The translations under genes were made by a program, and so were the position numbers. The notes under the pieces were generated by a model that saw only the letters and a program-made list of their open reading frames with translations, was not told the DNA's origin and made no database searches. Below, one piece after another: positions 23,915 through 36,202 of a stretch of DNA of 64,000 bases. Numbering within the stretch: position 1 is the first letter of the stretch; the number at the start of each line of letters is the position of its first letter. The stretch spans positions 3,162,001-3,226,000 of the forward strand of contig JANATG010000001.1 in the NCBI GenBank assembly GCA_029449235.1, written 5' to 3'. Source of the DNA: Linnemannia schmuckeri (Eukaryota; Mortierellomycota; Mortierellomycetes; Mortierellales; Mortierellaceae).

Positions 23915-25925
23915 TTACTCTCGGCTGGTGAAGACGAGAGCTGGCGAGGCGACATTTCCGTGTTGAGTCCGAAGCACACGAGCAGCTTGCGATGGGTCCT
24001 GGAACTCAATCTTTTCAAACTTGGATACCATCAGCGACACCACAATCTTTGTCTGTTGACTGGCCATAAACCGACCTGGGCAGACATGTTTCCCCATCCC
24101 AAACGGCAAAAAATCCACTCCGACCTTGGTCATCGTCTTGAAGGTGCCGACGTATCTCCAGGGTTGGAACTTGGCAGGGTTGAGGCCATGAGCTGCAGCG
24201 TTGTTGGCGTGGGTCGAGGTTAGGTTAGCGAGCATCATACCGTATTTGGAGATCACCATCCCGTTAGATAGGATGGTCTCTTTGCGGGCCATGTGGAAGT
24301 GTGTCAGGGCCTCAGTGCGGCAGCGGAGGACTTCTCGTTGGAACGAATCGAGATGGGCCATTCGCTTCAAGGCTTTGGTGGTCAGGTCGCGGTCGTGGGA
24401 TGGGTCGAGGTCGGGGCTGATCTCGAGGCCCTTACTAAGACGGGAGGCGCGTTCTTGTTGACGTTCTTGTTGTATCGCATCAAGGACCTGGATTTGTTCG
24501 CGATGGAGAATAGGGATGGTCTCGGGGTAGGTGGCGAGGTAGTAGACCATTGCGGTGGAGGCATCGATGGTTGTGTGGACGCTGGTCAGGATCAGGAGCA
24601 TAATGTGGCCACATATATCTTCCAGGTCGACAAACCCATACTTGTCGAAGCGGTCAAGCATTTTTTGGAGAATATCGTGTGGGCGTTCTTTTATGAACTG
24701 GGGAGCATCGGCACCCTCGTTGATAAGTCGTGCCTCACGTCGACGGCGTTCGAGAATGACAGGCGTAGCGGCTTCAGCGAGGGTTCGGACACGGTGCTTG
24801 AGCGGGTTGTTGAAGTGATTGAGTTTGAGGTTCAACCAACGCCGCCAGAAAGGGATGTTGATATCGTTTAGACCTAGGACGCCGGCGAAGTCGTGCATTG
24901 ACATCACGAATGTTTCGAGCACCTTGGGGTTATTGGCCACCTCGGCACCCATGAACACCGTACCGGCTAATAGTAGGATGGAGCAAAAAACTGGTGGCGT
25001 AAATAATTAAAAAAAATCTAATCCGAACCAAGAGCCAAGAAGAAGCGATACAGTCGCAAAAAGCGGAGGGTTGCTTACTCGATTTACCAACCATGTCCTG
25101 GATAATAGTTACAGGACTCTCAAACACCTTCCCTTTTACATTGGACCCAAACCCCTCCACCAACGCCGCCTCAAGCGCACGTACCATCTCCGGTAAATAC
25201 CTTGGCAAATCGGGCGTCAAATGTTCTAAAATAATCGAATTCTGGATCCTCGCATCATGGTTTTTGCCTGACTTGATCAGAGAATGCAAGAAAGTCTTGA
25301 CGCCCATCAACTCATTCAACGCGTCGACGTTGGAAAAGTTTTTGTTGAGGAACATCTCACGGATAAACTCGTCCGAAACGACGGTGATTTGGAGGCGGTG
25401 GATTGAGAGCTTGAAGACGGGGCCAGTTTCGGCTCGACAGCGGATTAGGAACTTGTCTTGGTTCTCGCGGTACTCTTTGTCGTGTGTTTTGTCGCCGGCG
25501 CGAAGTGAGACCGTTGGAATGGGTGGTGGTGGCCTTGACTTGTCAGCTTGTATCTATGTATATTATTTAGTTGGCACAATATGAGGGAGGGCAAAAGAGT
25601 TTAAGAAGGATGTGCATGAAGCTCAATGATAATTTTAATCAACGGAGAGAACACGGCTAAAGTGCGAGAGATTTTGGAGGTATACCTTGTAGTTGTGGAG
25701 AGTGTTGGCGATTTTCTTGCGCTGTTGGTCAAGTGTGTTGACAAGGGAGTCAAGATAGGTTTTGGGAAACGATTGTTGTCTCTCGCGGTTGAGATGATGC
25801 ATACCAAGCATCTTGGAGAGGACAATGTAGGCTGTGGAAACCAGAGCGAGAAAGATAGGTACGAGTAGTGAGAATGTATCCGTAGGGACTGCGGGAGGTG
25901 TGTCAGCATGAAATACTCCAATCAT
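23915..25925 (-). CDS. Cytochrome P450 monooxygenase
   Basis: Three exons (25925-25686, 25553-25079, 24966-23915) give 588 residues. A hydrophobic segment near residues 18-36 (FSLLVPIFLALVSTAYIVL) is the endoplasmic-reticulum anchor, and a Pro-rich hinge PPPPIPTVS follows after the first intron. The K-helix ExxR motif is EVLR, and the PERF-like segment is FQPWRYVG. The heme loop is PFGMGKHVCPGR with the ligand Cys534. In the I-helix, the usual acid-alcohol pair reads SVHTT, so His stands where most P450s carry Asp or Glu. I recall HTT-type helices in some fungal P450s such as the gibberellin P450-1 group. The substrate is unknown and no biosynthetic partners lie next to it. Confidence 0.92.
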
Positions 25926-27047
25926 GATGGGTTGTCATTAAAATATTGTGTAGGATGTATAGGAGTAAAAGGAAGTGGCAGTTGGGAAGGAAGTAGCAGC
26001 TGATTAGAGGCGTGAAGAGATGAGGTCGTTAATTATGACGATGTGCTGAGTCAAGCAGCAAAGAAACCAGAGGGCGAGGGAAAGGATGGAAAAGAATGGA
26101 CAAGAGAAGAAAGGAAAGGAGAGGAATGAGGGTCGAATTTTTTTACAGACAATAAATTATAATCGCAAATTGGCGATACGAGTAAATGAGAAGGATAGAG
26201 CAAATGCTGAGGAAGAAAAAAAGAATAGAAAGAAGGGCGGGAAAGCGCCGATTATTTATTCAGTTGTTTTACTCATTTGTTTTGTCAATTTAATTATTCT
26301 GGCCTTTTACTTTTGCTGTTTTTTGACCTTTATGATGAAGAAGGTGTAACAGGTTTTATTGCGTGAATTATTCATGCATATGTGGAAGAGAAAAACGAGG
26401 GTGGGCGGCTAGCGGGAGTTGGCTACAACCGCTCCGTCGCAGTGAGCGAGAGCTAGAGGCAAAGCAAAGTGCCACAAAAAAGACCTACAGTCTAGATCAA
26501 TTGGAAGACGAAAAAGAAAAACAAATCGATCAGCGAGCAATTAGAAAAAAAAACAAACCGGAGGGCGTAGACAATCAAGACGACATTCTATGATCTCTCG
26601 CTAACGTAATGACTACAAGTATCATTAACCGGGACTTTGAGGCGACAAAGAGGTCATGTACTTTTGCTTGGTTTCCCTTTTTGTCAAAATCTCCTAACAG
26701 TATAACAATAGGGCAAGGTCGTGCTCTGATAGGATGCGCGAAACAAAAGAGTGCAATGTGAGCCTAAAAGGGGGCTTAACTCCTACTAACTGCGCTGAAA
26801 GGTCGATAAATTTGGAAGGAGCACAAGCACACAAGAAGGACAAGCACACGAGAAGGACAAAACGTGATATGTTATTGCTATTGTTTTATTCATCTTCCAT
26901 CTCTTTTTTTTTTTTTTTTTTTTTACTCTCCTTAACAAGCAAAAGTCTCAATTGCTTGGTAAGATCTGTGCTAGTATTACTTTGGACATCAAAAAAGGGT
27001 ATAGGGCTACTCTACGCGTTATGCAATTGCCAAATCTTCTTTTTTGT
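25926..27047. other. Intergenic region
   Basis: It is A-rich on the plus strand, with a T20-class run near 26906-26924. A short frame at 26086-26349 encodes a basic peptide with one hydrophobic stretch; I do not support it as a gene. Confidence 0.55.
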
Positions 27048-29083
27048 TTACTGGCCCTTGACGTTGTAGGTCCAGTTGACTTCACCATTCACAGCAACAC
27101 CCCAGCGCTTGTAGAGACTGGCAGCGCGGACATAGGGGCTCAACCGGGTGTACTGCTCCCTGAACTCCTTTGCAATCTCGTCGCGCTCGGCATTGTTCTT
27201 TCCGTCTGCGTTCTTGATCCAGGCACGAGTCACGGCGTCGAAGCGGGCCTCAATGGCATGGCGCTCAGCCAACAGCTCCTCCTTCTTGGCGGTATCCTTC
27301 ATACAATCATTCTCGCCAGGAACTGCAGGGACATACTCGTACTTCCAGTCATCGAGACCGTCATAGTGGATGATGGGGAGCCGCTCGCGGGGGACGACCT
27401 TATGCAACTCAGCGTTGTTGCGGGTAAAGACGAACTTGGAAGCGACAACGGGGTCGAGGAGGGGCTGGATCAACTTCCAGAGACCCCAGAAGACGAAGGG
27501 TGCGCGGTGGACAACGCAGACTCCGAGAGTCTCGGGGTAGTACGACTCGAAGCATTGGACGAACAAACGGACAAAGCCCCAATCCATGTTATCGAGGCCG
27601 AAGTTTGACAAGTCGAATATAACAATAACCGTTTCAGAGCCAAGTGGAAGCACTAGAGAGAAGAAAAGGACATGAGGAAGTAGGAAATGACGAAAGCAGC
27701 ATTAGTAAAGGTATTTAACAGAATAAAATGAGAAAAGGAGTGGAAAATTGCATGCTCGAACACGTTTTGTCGCGTACGGCAAATAAATGGTCACTCCGGC
27801 GAACCAAAGGTATTGACTTACCAGTACGTCCGCACTCCATAGTCTAGAAAGGAGAGAAGAAAACAGACAGAAAGAGTAAAGAAACGAGAGAAGCAAATAT
27901 CAGCGAGGGATGTTTAGAATGGGTACACAAAAATATTCGGCGGTCGTAGAGAATAAGCCTGTGTTTGAAACTGTTATGGGCGTGCAATTGAATTGGACTG
28001 GCTGCTCTTTTTTTGTTTTTTTGTTATGCTTGCATGATTGTTGTTGTTCCCGATTACTGCTGCTGTTATAACCGCCTGCAATTCGCACTATTGTTGGGTG
28101 AAAGAAACTAATGTATGCATGCAGGGCAGAGCAGCCGTGACATGATTCGAAGGCATAGAAGGAAGAGAATTCAACTGAAATGAATGAACTTACGTAGAGG
28201 GTGAAGCGATGGATGGTCTCGGCGGGCTGGTCAGCCTTGTGATGGAGGCGGGTGTTAACGACAGACATGGGGCGACCAAGGGGATCGGCGCCACGGAGGT
28301 AACCCTTGCCGATGCGCATCTGCTCGATGAACTTGGGGTACTTGGCATCCAACTCCACATCCGAGAGCTCGACCAGCTCATCTAGACGCTCGACAATGCG
28401 CCACTTGAGGGCGTTCAAGAACATCTTCAAGGCATCGTCCAAGACCCACTTGCGAGCACGAATGAACTATAAATGTATGTTGGGGGTTGATGGTTGATTG
28501 AGGGAAGAAGGCGAAAAAAAAAGAGCCGAGAAAAAGAGGCGAGCGAAGTCGGGTTAGAGTTTGATCGTTATTTGAGGGCGATGCTGATGAGGCGTGGAGA
28601 AAGAAATTTTGACACATCACCATCACTGAAACACACCAAAGTATATCAGTCTCGGTTTTCACTCTATCTCATCACTACTCCTCATCTCCACCTCATGGCA
28701 CATGAACAAGGCGGAGTTGTATTTACCTTGAGGACGATCAAGTCAGGGTGGTCCATCATGGTCAACTTCCAGAAAGTCTTGTGCAATTCAGCACCAGTGA
28801 AGCGGGGGGCGGGGGCAGCGGCGCTCTCGGAGGCAGCCTTGCCACGACTGAACCAGCCAGACTTGGCGGGAGCAGGGGCACCATCACCACCTTCTTCGTC
28901 ACGGGCCTGTCCCTTGAAGGACGAGGGGGCGGTCTGGTCAAAGGGGGTCTTGCCGTCAAAGATGTCATAAAGGCGAACCCAAAATTGCTGGAGCTTGACG
29001 GTCTGTTCCTGGGTCAGGTGTCCGAGACGACCATCGGTGGGAAGGACAGGGGCGACATAGGTGGAATTGGCAGTGGCAGACAT
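27048..29083 (-). CDS. CRAL-TRIO (Sec14-like) lipid-transfer protein
   Basis: Four exons (29083-28727, 28466-28194, 27843-27822, 27652-27048) give 418 residues. The CRAL-TRIO N-lobe contains FIRARKWVLDDALKMFLNAL and the lipid-binding lobe contains ETVIVIFDLSNFGLDNMDW, FESYYPETLGVCVVHRAPFVF and PLLDPVVASKFVFTRN. These resemble the Csr1/Sfh2 branch of Sec14-like proteins more than Sec14 itself. Such proteins exchange phosphatidylinositol or sterol-type lipids between membranes. The first 100 residues are Ala/Ser/Pro-rich and probably disordered. The third coding exon is only 22 nt and encodes TMECGRT plus one base of the next codon. A C-terminal extension of charged helix follows the domain, ending NWTYNVKGQ. 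Confidence 0.9.
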
Positions 29084-29608
29084 AATGATTTGCTATAATT
29101 GTTTGTTTTATGGAGAGGGAGAAAGAGAGAAAAGAAGGAATGAGTAGAGAGTGGAGAGGGGAGTGGGTGGGAGCGAAGGGTGAGTGGTAAGGCTGACGAA
29201 AGAAAAAAAGAAGAAAAGAAAAGAAAAGAGAATGAGATTCTACCGTACAGCCTTTTAAATGGCAGAAAACACAAAGAAAAAACATGCATTCGTGTATAGG
29301 TTGTTTCTTTGATTGTGCACATTTGCGCACTGAATGCATCGATCCTTCGGCACACATACATGTCGTGACCGGAAGGAAAGTGGAGAAGTGAACAATACAT
29401 GACCATAAAGGGCGTTGCTTTGCAAAACAAAAACGGTCTGGCTTGGCGGATTAAAAAACAGGCCTGATGGGTTGAATAATGAACGACAGAGGGAGGAAGG
29501 GAAGCGAAGGAAGAAGATGAATATCTCTTTGATTTTGTTGATGCTGACATGTTTGTATTCCCTTCCTTGGTTGTTGACCCGAATTAGGGAGTCTGTTTAG
29601 TATCTGTT

Positions 29609-29630
29609 GTTTGTTTGTTTGTTTGTTTGT
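29609..29630. repeat. (GTTT)n microsatellite
   Basis: Five to six tandem copies of GTTT. Confidence 0.9.
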
Positions 29631-31297
29631 TGGCAATATGTGTGTGTGTGTTTTGTTGAATTTTGTTTGGATCCACGGATGCTAGATAGCTGCTTAATGC
29701 TCTGCCTTTGTTGTTGTTTGTCTGTTTGGGCGATGTTGACCTACTTACTCTGATGGGCAAAGGGTATTGAGTGCTGGCGTTATCTGCCTGTTTGTTGCTG
29801 TTGCTGTTGTTGCTATCGTTGTTTTTCCCTCCACTTCTGACATTTGGCACTTTACAAGACACTCTTCATCATCCTTGTTGTCGTTCGTTATTACTAATTG
29901 AATGTGAATGGATTGTTCTTGCGATTATCACTTGTAGGGGGTCATGGCGTGTCTTCTTTATAACACCTAGTTGAGAGAAAAAGGGAGAGAGGTACCGAAG
30001 CAGACGAGAATGAGGGAGGCCGCCACATTAAGCAAAAAGGAATGACCAAGCCCTAACGGAGAAGCGCATGGTTGGACCGATTGTTAGATTTATGAAGAAC
30101 GAGGGAACCATGCGTTGCCAGCGATGATGGGTCGACCCTCGCCCTCCGGGTTAAATTGCATTTGTTCTCTTTATTCAACAGAACGTAAGAACCCTTTTCA
30201 TTTCAGTCCATCTGGTCTTCTCTTCATCTTTCCCCTCCGTTCTGCTCTGGCATGAAGGGGGTTGACTTGTGGAGGAGTGAATAATAAACAAGGTTTACGC
30301 ATGATCCCATATCGTATGCACGACACTTGCATCTTTTCTTCTACCTGTTTTTCTTTGCCTTCAGACATATAGGCAATTGCACAGGAGGTGTACGTACCTC
30401 GAGGAAAGAGTTAAGGAGAAAAAAGAAAAATGCAAATGGAAGAAGACGAAAAAAAAGAAAAATTGAGAGCATTGTGTGGGATGTGGGGTGGGCATGGAGG
30501 AGAGAGTGTAGAGGAAGAATGAGAAGAGGAGAGAGGAGTATGAAAGTTCGATGAATAGAGAGTATCAGATGTGTTCATGCAAGAGGCCCATGCCAAAGCA
30601 TTTTGCCGAGCTCTCTTATTATTTCCTTCTTTCTCTTTCTATCCCTCCTTCTCTTCAAACTCAACCACGCTTCTCTCATCCCTTCTTCTGAATGGTACCG
30701 TTTTTGTGTTTATTTGTTTGTTTTCAATTGTTTTCTTTTGCTTGTCATTAACAAATGGCGCACCCACACGTCGCAATTACCATTGAGTAACAGCTCTTTC
30801 TATTCAGCTCTTACACATGCCTGAATAGTGAGCGAATTCTACTTTGAAGTGAACAATTGCAAATGGGACGATGTGGGTTAGTAAACTTTTGAGTTAAGTG
30901 GAAAGGGAGCATAGTGGACATGTGTCCACTGATGGGCGGGAGTTTTCAAGGCCGAGCTCTTGTGGAAGGATCTGAGCGTTTTTCAAGTCAAGAGAGAGTA
31001 GCACAAAGTTTATTCTGTCTTTCACCACTGCGCCTGGGTTTGTGGTTAATGGGGTGAAAGGCGGAATGAATGAGAGTATTACGTCTTAGGATTGACACGG
31101 GATTTTTCCTTCCTATGTTTCCCTTGTTCAATACTCTTCTTTCACACACGCGTACTTGATGTGTATACTGGGTATGATACTGCGCTCTGGATATTCATTT
31201 CAGGAGTCAGTGCGCTCATACGTCGTTTTAGGTTGAGAGAACGAAAAAAAAAAAACCTTTCTGCTATGCAAGAAATGAGGCTCTAAAACTTGGTTGT

Positions 31298-31365
31298 CGC
31301 GATTGGGTAAATCAAGGATCACCTGAGATGAGAATAAGCTTTAAATCTCAGCTTCACAAATCGCG
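31298..31365. repeat. Nested inverted repeat
   Basis: The outer arms are CGCGATT (31298-31304) and AATCGCG (31359-31365). The inner arms are CTGAGAT (31323-31329) and ATCTCAG (31345-31351) around a 15-nt loop. Both pairs match perfectly. Confidence 0.7.
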
Positions 31366-31547
31366 TTCAAAAAATACAGAGAAAATGTCACCTAAATTTT
31401 TTACCTCGAGTCCATAATCGCAAATTATTGAACGCTCCTCTAATTTAACCCCTTCATCCTCCATCTATCAACAACGAACTGATTTAGGGCTATTTTAGTG
31501 GCAATAGCAACAATGCGCTTGGTACCGTGATGGGAGAGTCGACTATC

Positions 31548-31590
31548 CCACCACCACCACCACCATCACCACCACCATCACCATCACCAT
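31548..31590. repeat. (CCA/TCA)n trinucleotide microsatellite
   Basis: About fourteen CCA or TCA triplets in a row, outside any recognised gene. Confidence 0.9.
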
Positions 31591-32712
31591 TGCTATCATA
31601 TATGCATCTGGTATAGTCCTTTTGTCGTCTCCTTTGAACACAGAGCATCCCCCATGGGGCGCCGTCTACCTATTTTTACTCTAGTGTTTTTGGCATTTTT
31701 TATGAATCCTAATGACTGGATGTCTTTGAAAAATAGTCTCAACGGTGAGGTCGATGGGTTTCTCGGGATACGAAAAGACACAGGACAGTCCGTTCGTCAG
31801 TCAGCACGCGTCATGTTCGTCAGAGACGGATTTGCGGTGGTAGCAGCGGCGAAGTGCCCTTGTCCAACTTTACGATGTCCAGCCCTAAAAATAACAAAGG
31901 AGCATTTTTTTATTTTTAGTCAAAGGGTATTTTTTGACTCTGGTTCTGCCCTGCACCTGTCCCTGTCCGTGGGATACTCGACAAAAGATGGAAATGGGCG
32001 AGGTGTGGCGAACAAGGCGAGGGTTCCCAGAGCAAAAAGCACCCCAAGGGACGGCTCTCCCTTTTTTTTTTCTCATCGCCCATCACTACTGGGGTTTATT
32101 TTTTACTGTCTATCCGCCTCGACCATTCTCGGCAGAACTCCTTTTACAAGCGATTGTGAGTGAAGTGAGATGATTTTTTTTTTGATGATTGTTATCATGG
32201 TAGCAGTATTTATTGTTGTTGTTGAATTAAATTATCTTATCAGCATTATCGTGATTTTGCAGTGCTGTGTTTGTGGTTTGAGAAAAGAGAGTATCCAGAT
32301 GGTGAAGTGGTTGTTGATGTTGTTTTACTGCCACCACGGATACTTCTGTATCGAGCAGTCGAAAAACGGGAAGCGCATGTACATGTATATCGATGCAAGC
32401 ACAGCCGAGCATCATCAGAGAGTCGATTGTATCCCCTTGCACAACAACGACAGAAAAAGAAGGCAGAGCAGAGAACACGTTTTTGTGGAATTGGAGCCTG
32501 GACGAGGTTAAGGAAATCTTTTTTTTTGAAGGTTTTACCTGCTTGCCTGCCCCTGCCTGACTCTTTTTGCTCTCACTTCTTTTTTTTTTTTATCCTTTTT
32601 TTTCTTCTTCACGCTTCCCCTCTTTTCTTTCTTCCTTTCTTTCTTCAACTTTTCGCCTGTTCTCCTCTTTATCCCTTCGCTCTGTTCTTTACACCTCCGT
32701 CCATTAACAACA

Positions 32713-34076
32713 ATGTCCCCTTCAAAGCAAACAATCCTCGTCACCGGTGGCTGCGGCTACATTGGCTCGCACACAGTCCTCCGCCTCCTCGAATCCGGCT
32801 ATAAGGTCATCGTCGTCGACAACCTCTCAAACTCATCCTACGAGTCCCTCCGCCGTGTCCATAAGCTCTACGCCATCACCGCCGCCGCTTCTCCTTCCGC
32901 CCAATTCGAAGATGCCGCCCTCCCCGTCGAAAGCCTCATTCCCTTCTACCAGGTCGACATCCTCGACCGCCCAGGACTCGTCAAGGTCTTTGAAGACCAC
33001 CCCGAAATCTCCTCCGTGATCCATTTCGCAGGCCGTAAGGCCGTCGGTGAATCTGGTCGTATTCCTTTGGACTACTACAATGTCAACATTTCGGGTACTG
33101 TCAACCTGCTGCAGGTCATGGAGGACTTTCATGTCCGCAAGATTGTCTTTTCTTCATCCGCTACTGTCTACGGCAACCCTCCTTCGATTCCCATCCCTGA
33201 GACGTCGCCCATCGTCACCGTGATGAGCCCCTACGGAAGGACAAAGGTCTTTTTGGAACACATCCTCAAGGACCTCTGTGTCGCCTCTGTCACCAAGCAG
33301 CAGCAGTACCTTCAGGACCGCGCCAACAACACTAACAACGACACTGATGCAAACGGAGCTGAGGTCGAGCGCAACTACGAGTGGAGCGTGATGTTGTTGA
33401 GATACTTTAACCCTGCTGGAGCTCATCCTTCGGGCATCATGGGAGAGGACTGCAAGGGCACCCCTAACAACTTGATGCCCTTCTTGTCCCAGGTTGCCGT
33501 CGGCAAGCTCGAGAGACTCGCCATCTTTGGAAACGACTACCCTACTGAGGACGGTACCTGCATTCGGTATGTGGAACTAAAAAATTGAAAAGCTTGATTC
33601 AATTGCAAGCTGGCTTGCTACATTCCTCACACTTTTTTTTCCTTCTCTTCCAGTTAAGTACCAAAACATGATGCTAACCTTTTCTTTTCTATTCTACTCT
33701 ACCAAATAATAGCGACTACCTCCACGTTGTCGATCTTGCACAGGGCCACGTCGCAGCATTGGAAAAGTTGGATCAGGAGCAGGCTGCAGGAAACTATGGT
33801 TGCAAGGCCTACAACTTGGGAACCGGCACCGGTTACTCGGTCTTTGACATGGTCAAGGCCTTCAGCAAGGCTGTCGGAACAGACCTCCCCTACAAGGTGA
33901 CCGACCGCCGTCCTGGGGATGTTCCTAACTTGACCTCGGACCCTCGTCTTGCCAACAAAGAGTTGAACTGGAAGGCAGAAAAGACTCTTGATGAGATGTG
34001 CGCCGATCTCTGGAGATGGCAGCGCAACAACCCTGATGGTTATGCCCTCTCGACCACTATCCCTCATCCCATCTAA
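32713..34076 (+). CDS. UDP-glucose 4-epimerase
   Basis: Two exons (32713-33566, 33713-34076) give 405 residues. The enzyme interconverts UDP-galactose and UDP-glucose in the Leloir pathway. The NAD-binding motif is TGGCGYIGSH at residues 11-20, and the catalytic SPYGRTK supplies Tyr174 and Lys178. DNLSNSSYESLRRV, HFAGRKAVGES, LRYFNPAGAHPSG and YLHVVDLAQGHVAAL are further GalE signatures. The protein ends soon after the epimerase domain and lacks the mutarotase domain fused in yeast Gal10. A hydrophilic insert of roughly 30 residues, rich in Gln, Asn and Asp, follows the ILKDLC helix. The leader is strongly CT-rich. It converges with the methyltransferase gene. Confidence 0.95.
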
Positions 34077-34326
34077 AAAAGCGATTGGTCGCGGTTAATA
34101 GAGAATGATCCTCCCTTTCCTCATAACATAATAGATAGGATAGTTTCTCATTTTTTTACACTTTTTTTTCTTTTTTCTTTTTTTTTTTTTCAAAAACACT
34201 CAACCTTATAAAGCCGTCAATTAATACCCGATGAATAGTACATACACGATGGATAAACAATTGTTTCCTCGTTTTTATTAACGTCAACCACAAAAATGAA
34301 AAGAGAAAAGTGAAGAAAGATGCTTG

Positions 34327-35886
34327 TCAACGAGCGCCAACAATGCATCGGGCACGGTCTGCCAAATCCTTCCAGACCTGGACGCGACGGAACCCAGCTT
34401 GACGGACTGCAGCCGAGACAAAATCGACCTGGTGATCTCCGCCAATCTCAAAGACCAGTTCTGGAATCTTGACTCGGTCCAGTTCTGGGCCGTTCCTCCA
34501 TGTTCGCTCAACATCTTCGTCTTCTGCTGCTTCTTCGTTTTCCTGAGCTCGTCTGCTGTTATCACTATTATGATTGCTGTTGCTGTTATCACTGTGGTAT
34601 TGTTGCTCGTCATGGTCCAATGAATCTATCCTTTCCAGTGTCCGTGGGTCCAGTTCTCGTGTGAGGCGCTTGCTATTCTGATCCTCAACCACAACACTAG
34701 GAGGTACTGATGATGGCGATGATGACGAGGATGATGTTGGTGATGAAGACGAAGACGACGAAGACGACGACCGAGAATCAGCAGGTTGGCGATGAAGCAA
34801 CTCCATAGCCATATGAGCAATCCTTGGATAAAACACAAGCCCCTCCCGATCCGCCAAAAGCGCCTTGGGGTCCTCCCACTGCGCAACCTCCGGTTCCAGA
34901 GACTCGTATTCCGAATGCGCGATATATGGTGGGTTCGAGATAATTAAGTTGTACCGTTCCTGTCCTTTTCCCGTAGAATTTACTCCGCAACTGCCATGGT
35001 CATCCTCCAACCAGCTCAGGAACTGGTCAACAGCATTTGGAGCCAAGAGATCGGCTTGATAGAACGAGACAAGGTTCTGGTTCAACAGGGCCTGGTTATG
35101 TGCAGCATTTTCCCGTGCGAGTTGGACTGCCTTTGGATGGATGTCAACGCCAAAGAGGCGACTGGATCCTAGGGGAAGGGCTGAGGCGAGTCCGAGAGGG
35201 ATGCATCCAGAACCTGAACAGATGTCAAGGATGTTGAAGCGAGGCGGTAATGTCGTTGAGGTGATCTGTTGTTGATGACGTTGACGAAATATTAGGGGGT
35301 TGGATTTGAGTGTTGTCGCTAGTCGTGCTGTCCATTCTTCCGTCTCCCATCTAACCCAGTCGAATTGAAAAAGAAAAGGCATGCATGAAATTAATGCGAC
35401 TACAGCGTGGGAAAAAAAGGAGAAATGCCTACTGAAGAACGATGATGTTACCTTGGGATGAGTGTTGGTGGTCGAGTAAGGATCTCCAGGTCCATAAACG
35501 GTTGTGTACCTGAAGAGCAATATGGTAACATCAAAAGCTAATCAATATGGATGTGGCCTTTCTCAAGTCCAAGCGTTCTTGACAAAAACGGTGAACACGC
35601 AGTGTGTGTCACATCCATATTTACCAAGGATGTACTGGAGTGGTTTCCGGGTCTTGACTCTCTCGTCCACATACCCCTGCATCAACTCGACCTCCTTCTC
35701 CGAAAGACTTCCTCCCTTACCACCTCCACCAGTAGCTACACTTCCTGCGGCGAGAGAAGGTCGCGACTGGTGTTTGGCGTGTTGGAGGAGCCACTTCAGT
35801 TCTTGGCTGGCATGACTCTTGCTGTTATTGCACACTGGCACAAGGGCCTCTGTCCATATCCTAACCAGTTCTGTCGTCGGTCTCAT
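34327..35886 (-). CDS. Mtq1/HemK-type N5-glutamine methyltransferase for mitochondrial release factor
   Basis: Three exons (35886-35625, 35509-35452, 35350-34327) give 447 residues. The enzyme family methylates the Gln of the GGQ motif in peptide-release factors. Diagnostic parts are KPLQYILGTQPF, LTRPPTLIPRWETEEW, the SAM-binding LDICSGSGCIPLGLA, the acidic GVDIHPKAVQLA and the active-site NPPYI at 246-250. The end of the fold, ELVFEIGGDHQVDFV, is separated from the core by an insert of about 100 residues. That insert starts with an almost pure Ser run and continues with Asp, Asn, Glu and Gln; such an insert is unusual for the family. The start chosen is the first ATG in frame. No strong mitochondrial presequence is seen, so location rests on the family. 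Confidence 0.92.
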
Positions 35887-36202
35887 TTGTTGTGAATGTT
35901 CGCTTGAGTGAAGTGTGTGAATGAATGAAGGTAGATGGAGAAAAAACAAAACACGTAGGAGGTGAATGGAGAACGATGCCGGTCACATGCACATTTTAGT
36001 GGCGTCCTTTTTTTATCCAAGGGGGTAGGATGAAAAAAGGCATGTTCCTGAGACTTTGGTTGCATTTGACGCCTTCAACTGACTTTTCAAAGCAGAAAAC
36101 AGCACTCCACGATATGATATAAGAAAATGCTATGCTTGGTTTATTACAGTCTCTAGCCCGATTGTTGATGTAGAGGAAGAAACTGTCGGTATTATATGCT
36201 TT
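35887..36202. other. Intergenic spacer
   Basis: About 316 bp upstream of the methyltransferase and downstream of the next minus-strand gene. No gene was seen. Confidence 0.6.

Larger units (their letters stand above)
29084..32712. other. Large divergent non-coding region
   Basis: This 3.6 kb between the CRAL-TRIO and epimerase start codons contains a (GTTT)n run, a (CCA)n-type microsatellite, a nested inverted repeat at 31298-31365 and a long CT-rich leader before the epimerase. A 510-nt open frame at 31654-32163 has no family similarity that I can see. No tRNA or other known RNA gene was recognised. Confidence 0.55.

Noticed and set aside
26086..26349. 87-codon frame with a basic N-terminus and one hydrophobic stretch
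   Set aside because: The A-rich then T-rich base composition alone explains it; no family or context.
29014..29550. 178-codon minus-strand frame upstream of the CRAL-TRIO gene
   Set aside because: It runs through a CT-rich leader and overlaps the true start in another frame; no similarity.
31280..31380. tRNA-like folding around the nested inverted repeat
   Set aside because: No B-box (GGTTCRANNCC) and no proper anticodon arm; kept only as an inverted repeat.
31654..32163. 169-codon open frame with hydrophobic N-terminus
   Set aside because: No family similarity; many Phe codons come from T-runs, composition changes along the frame and no supporting splice or promoter context is seen.
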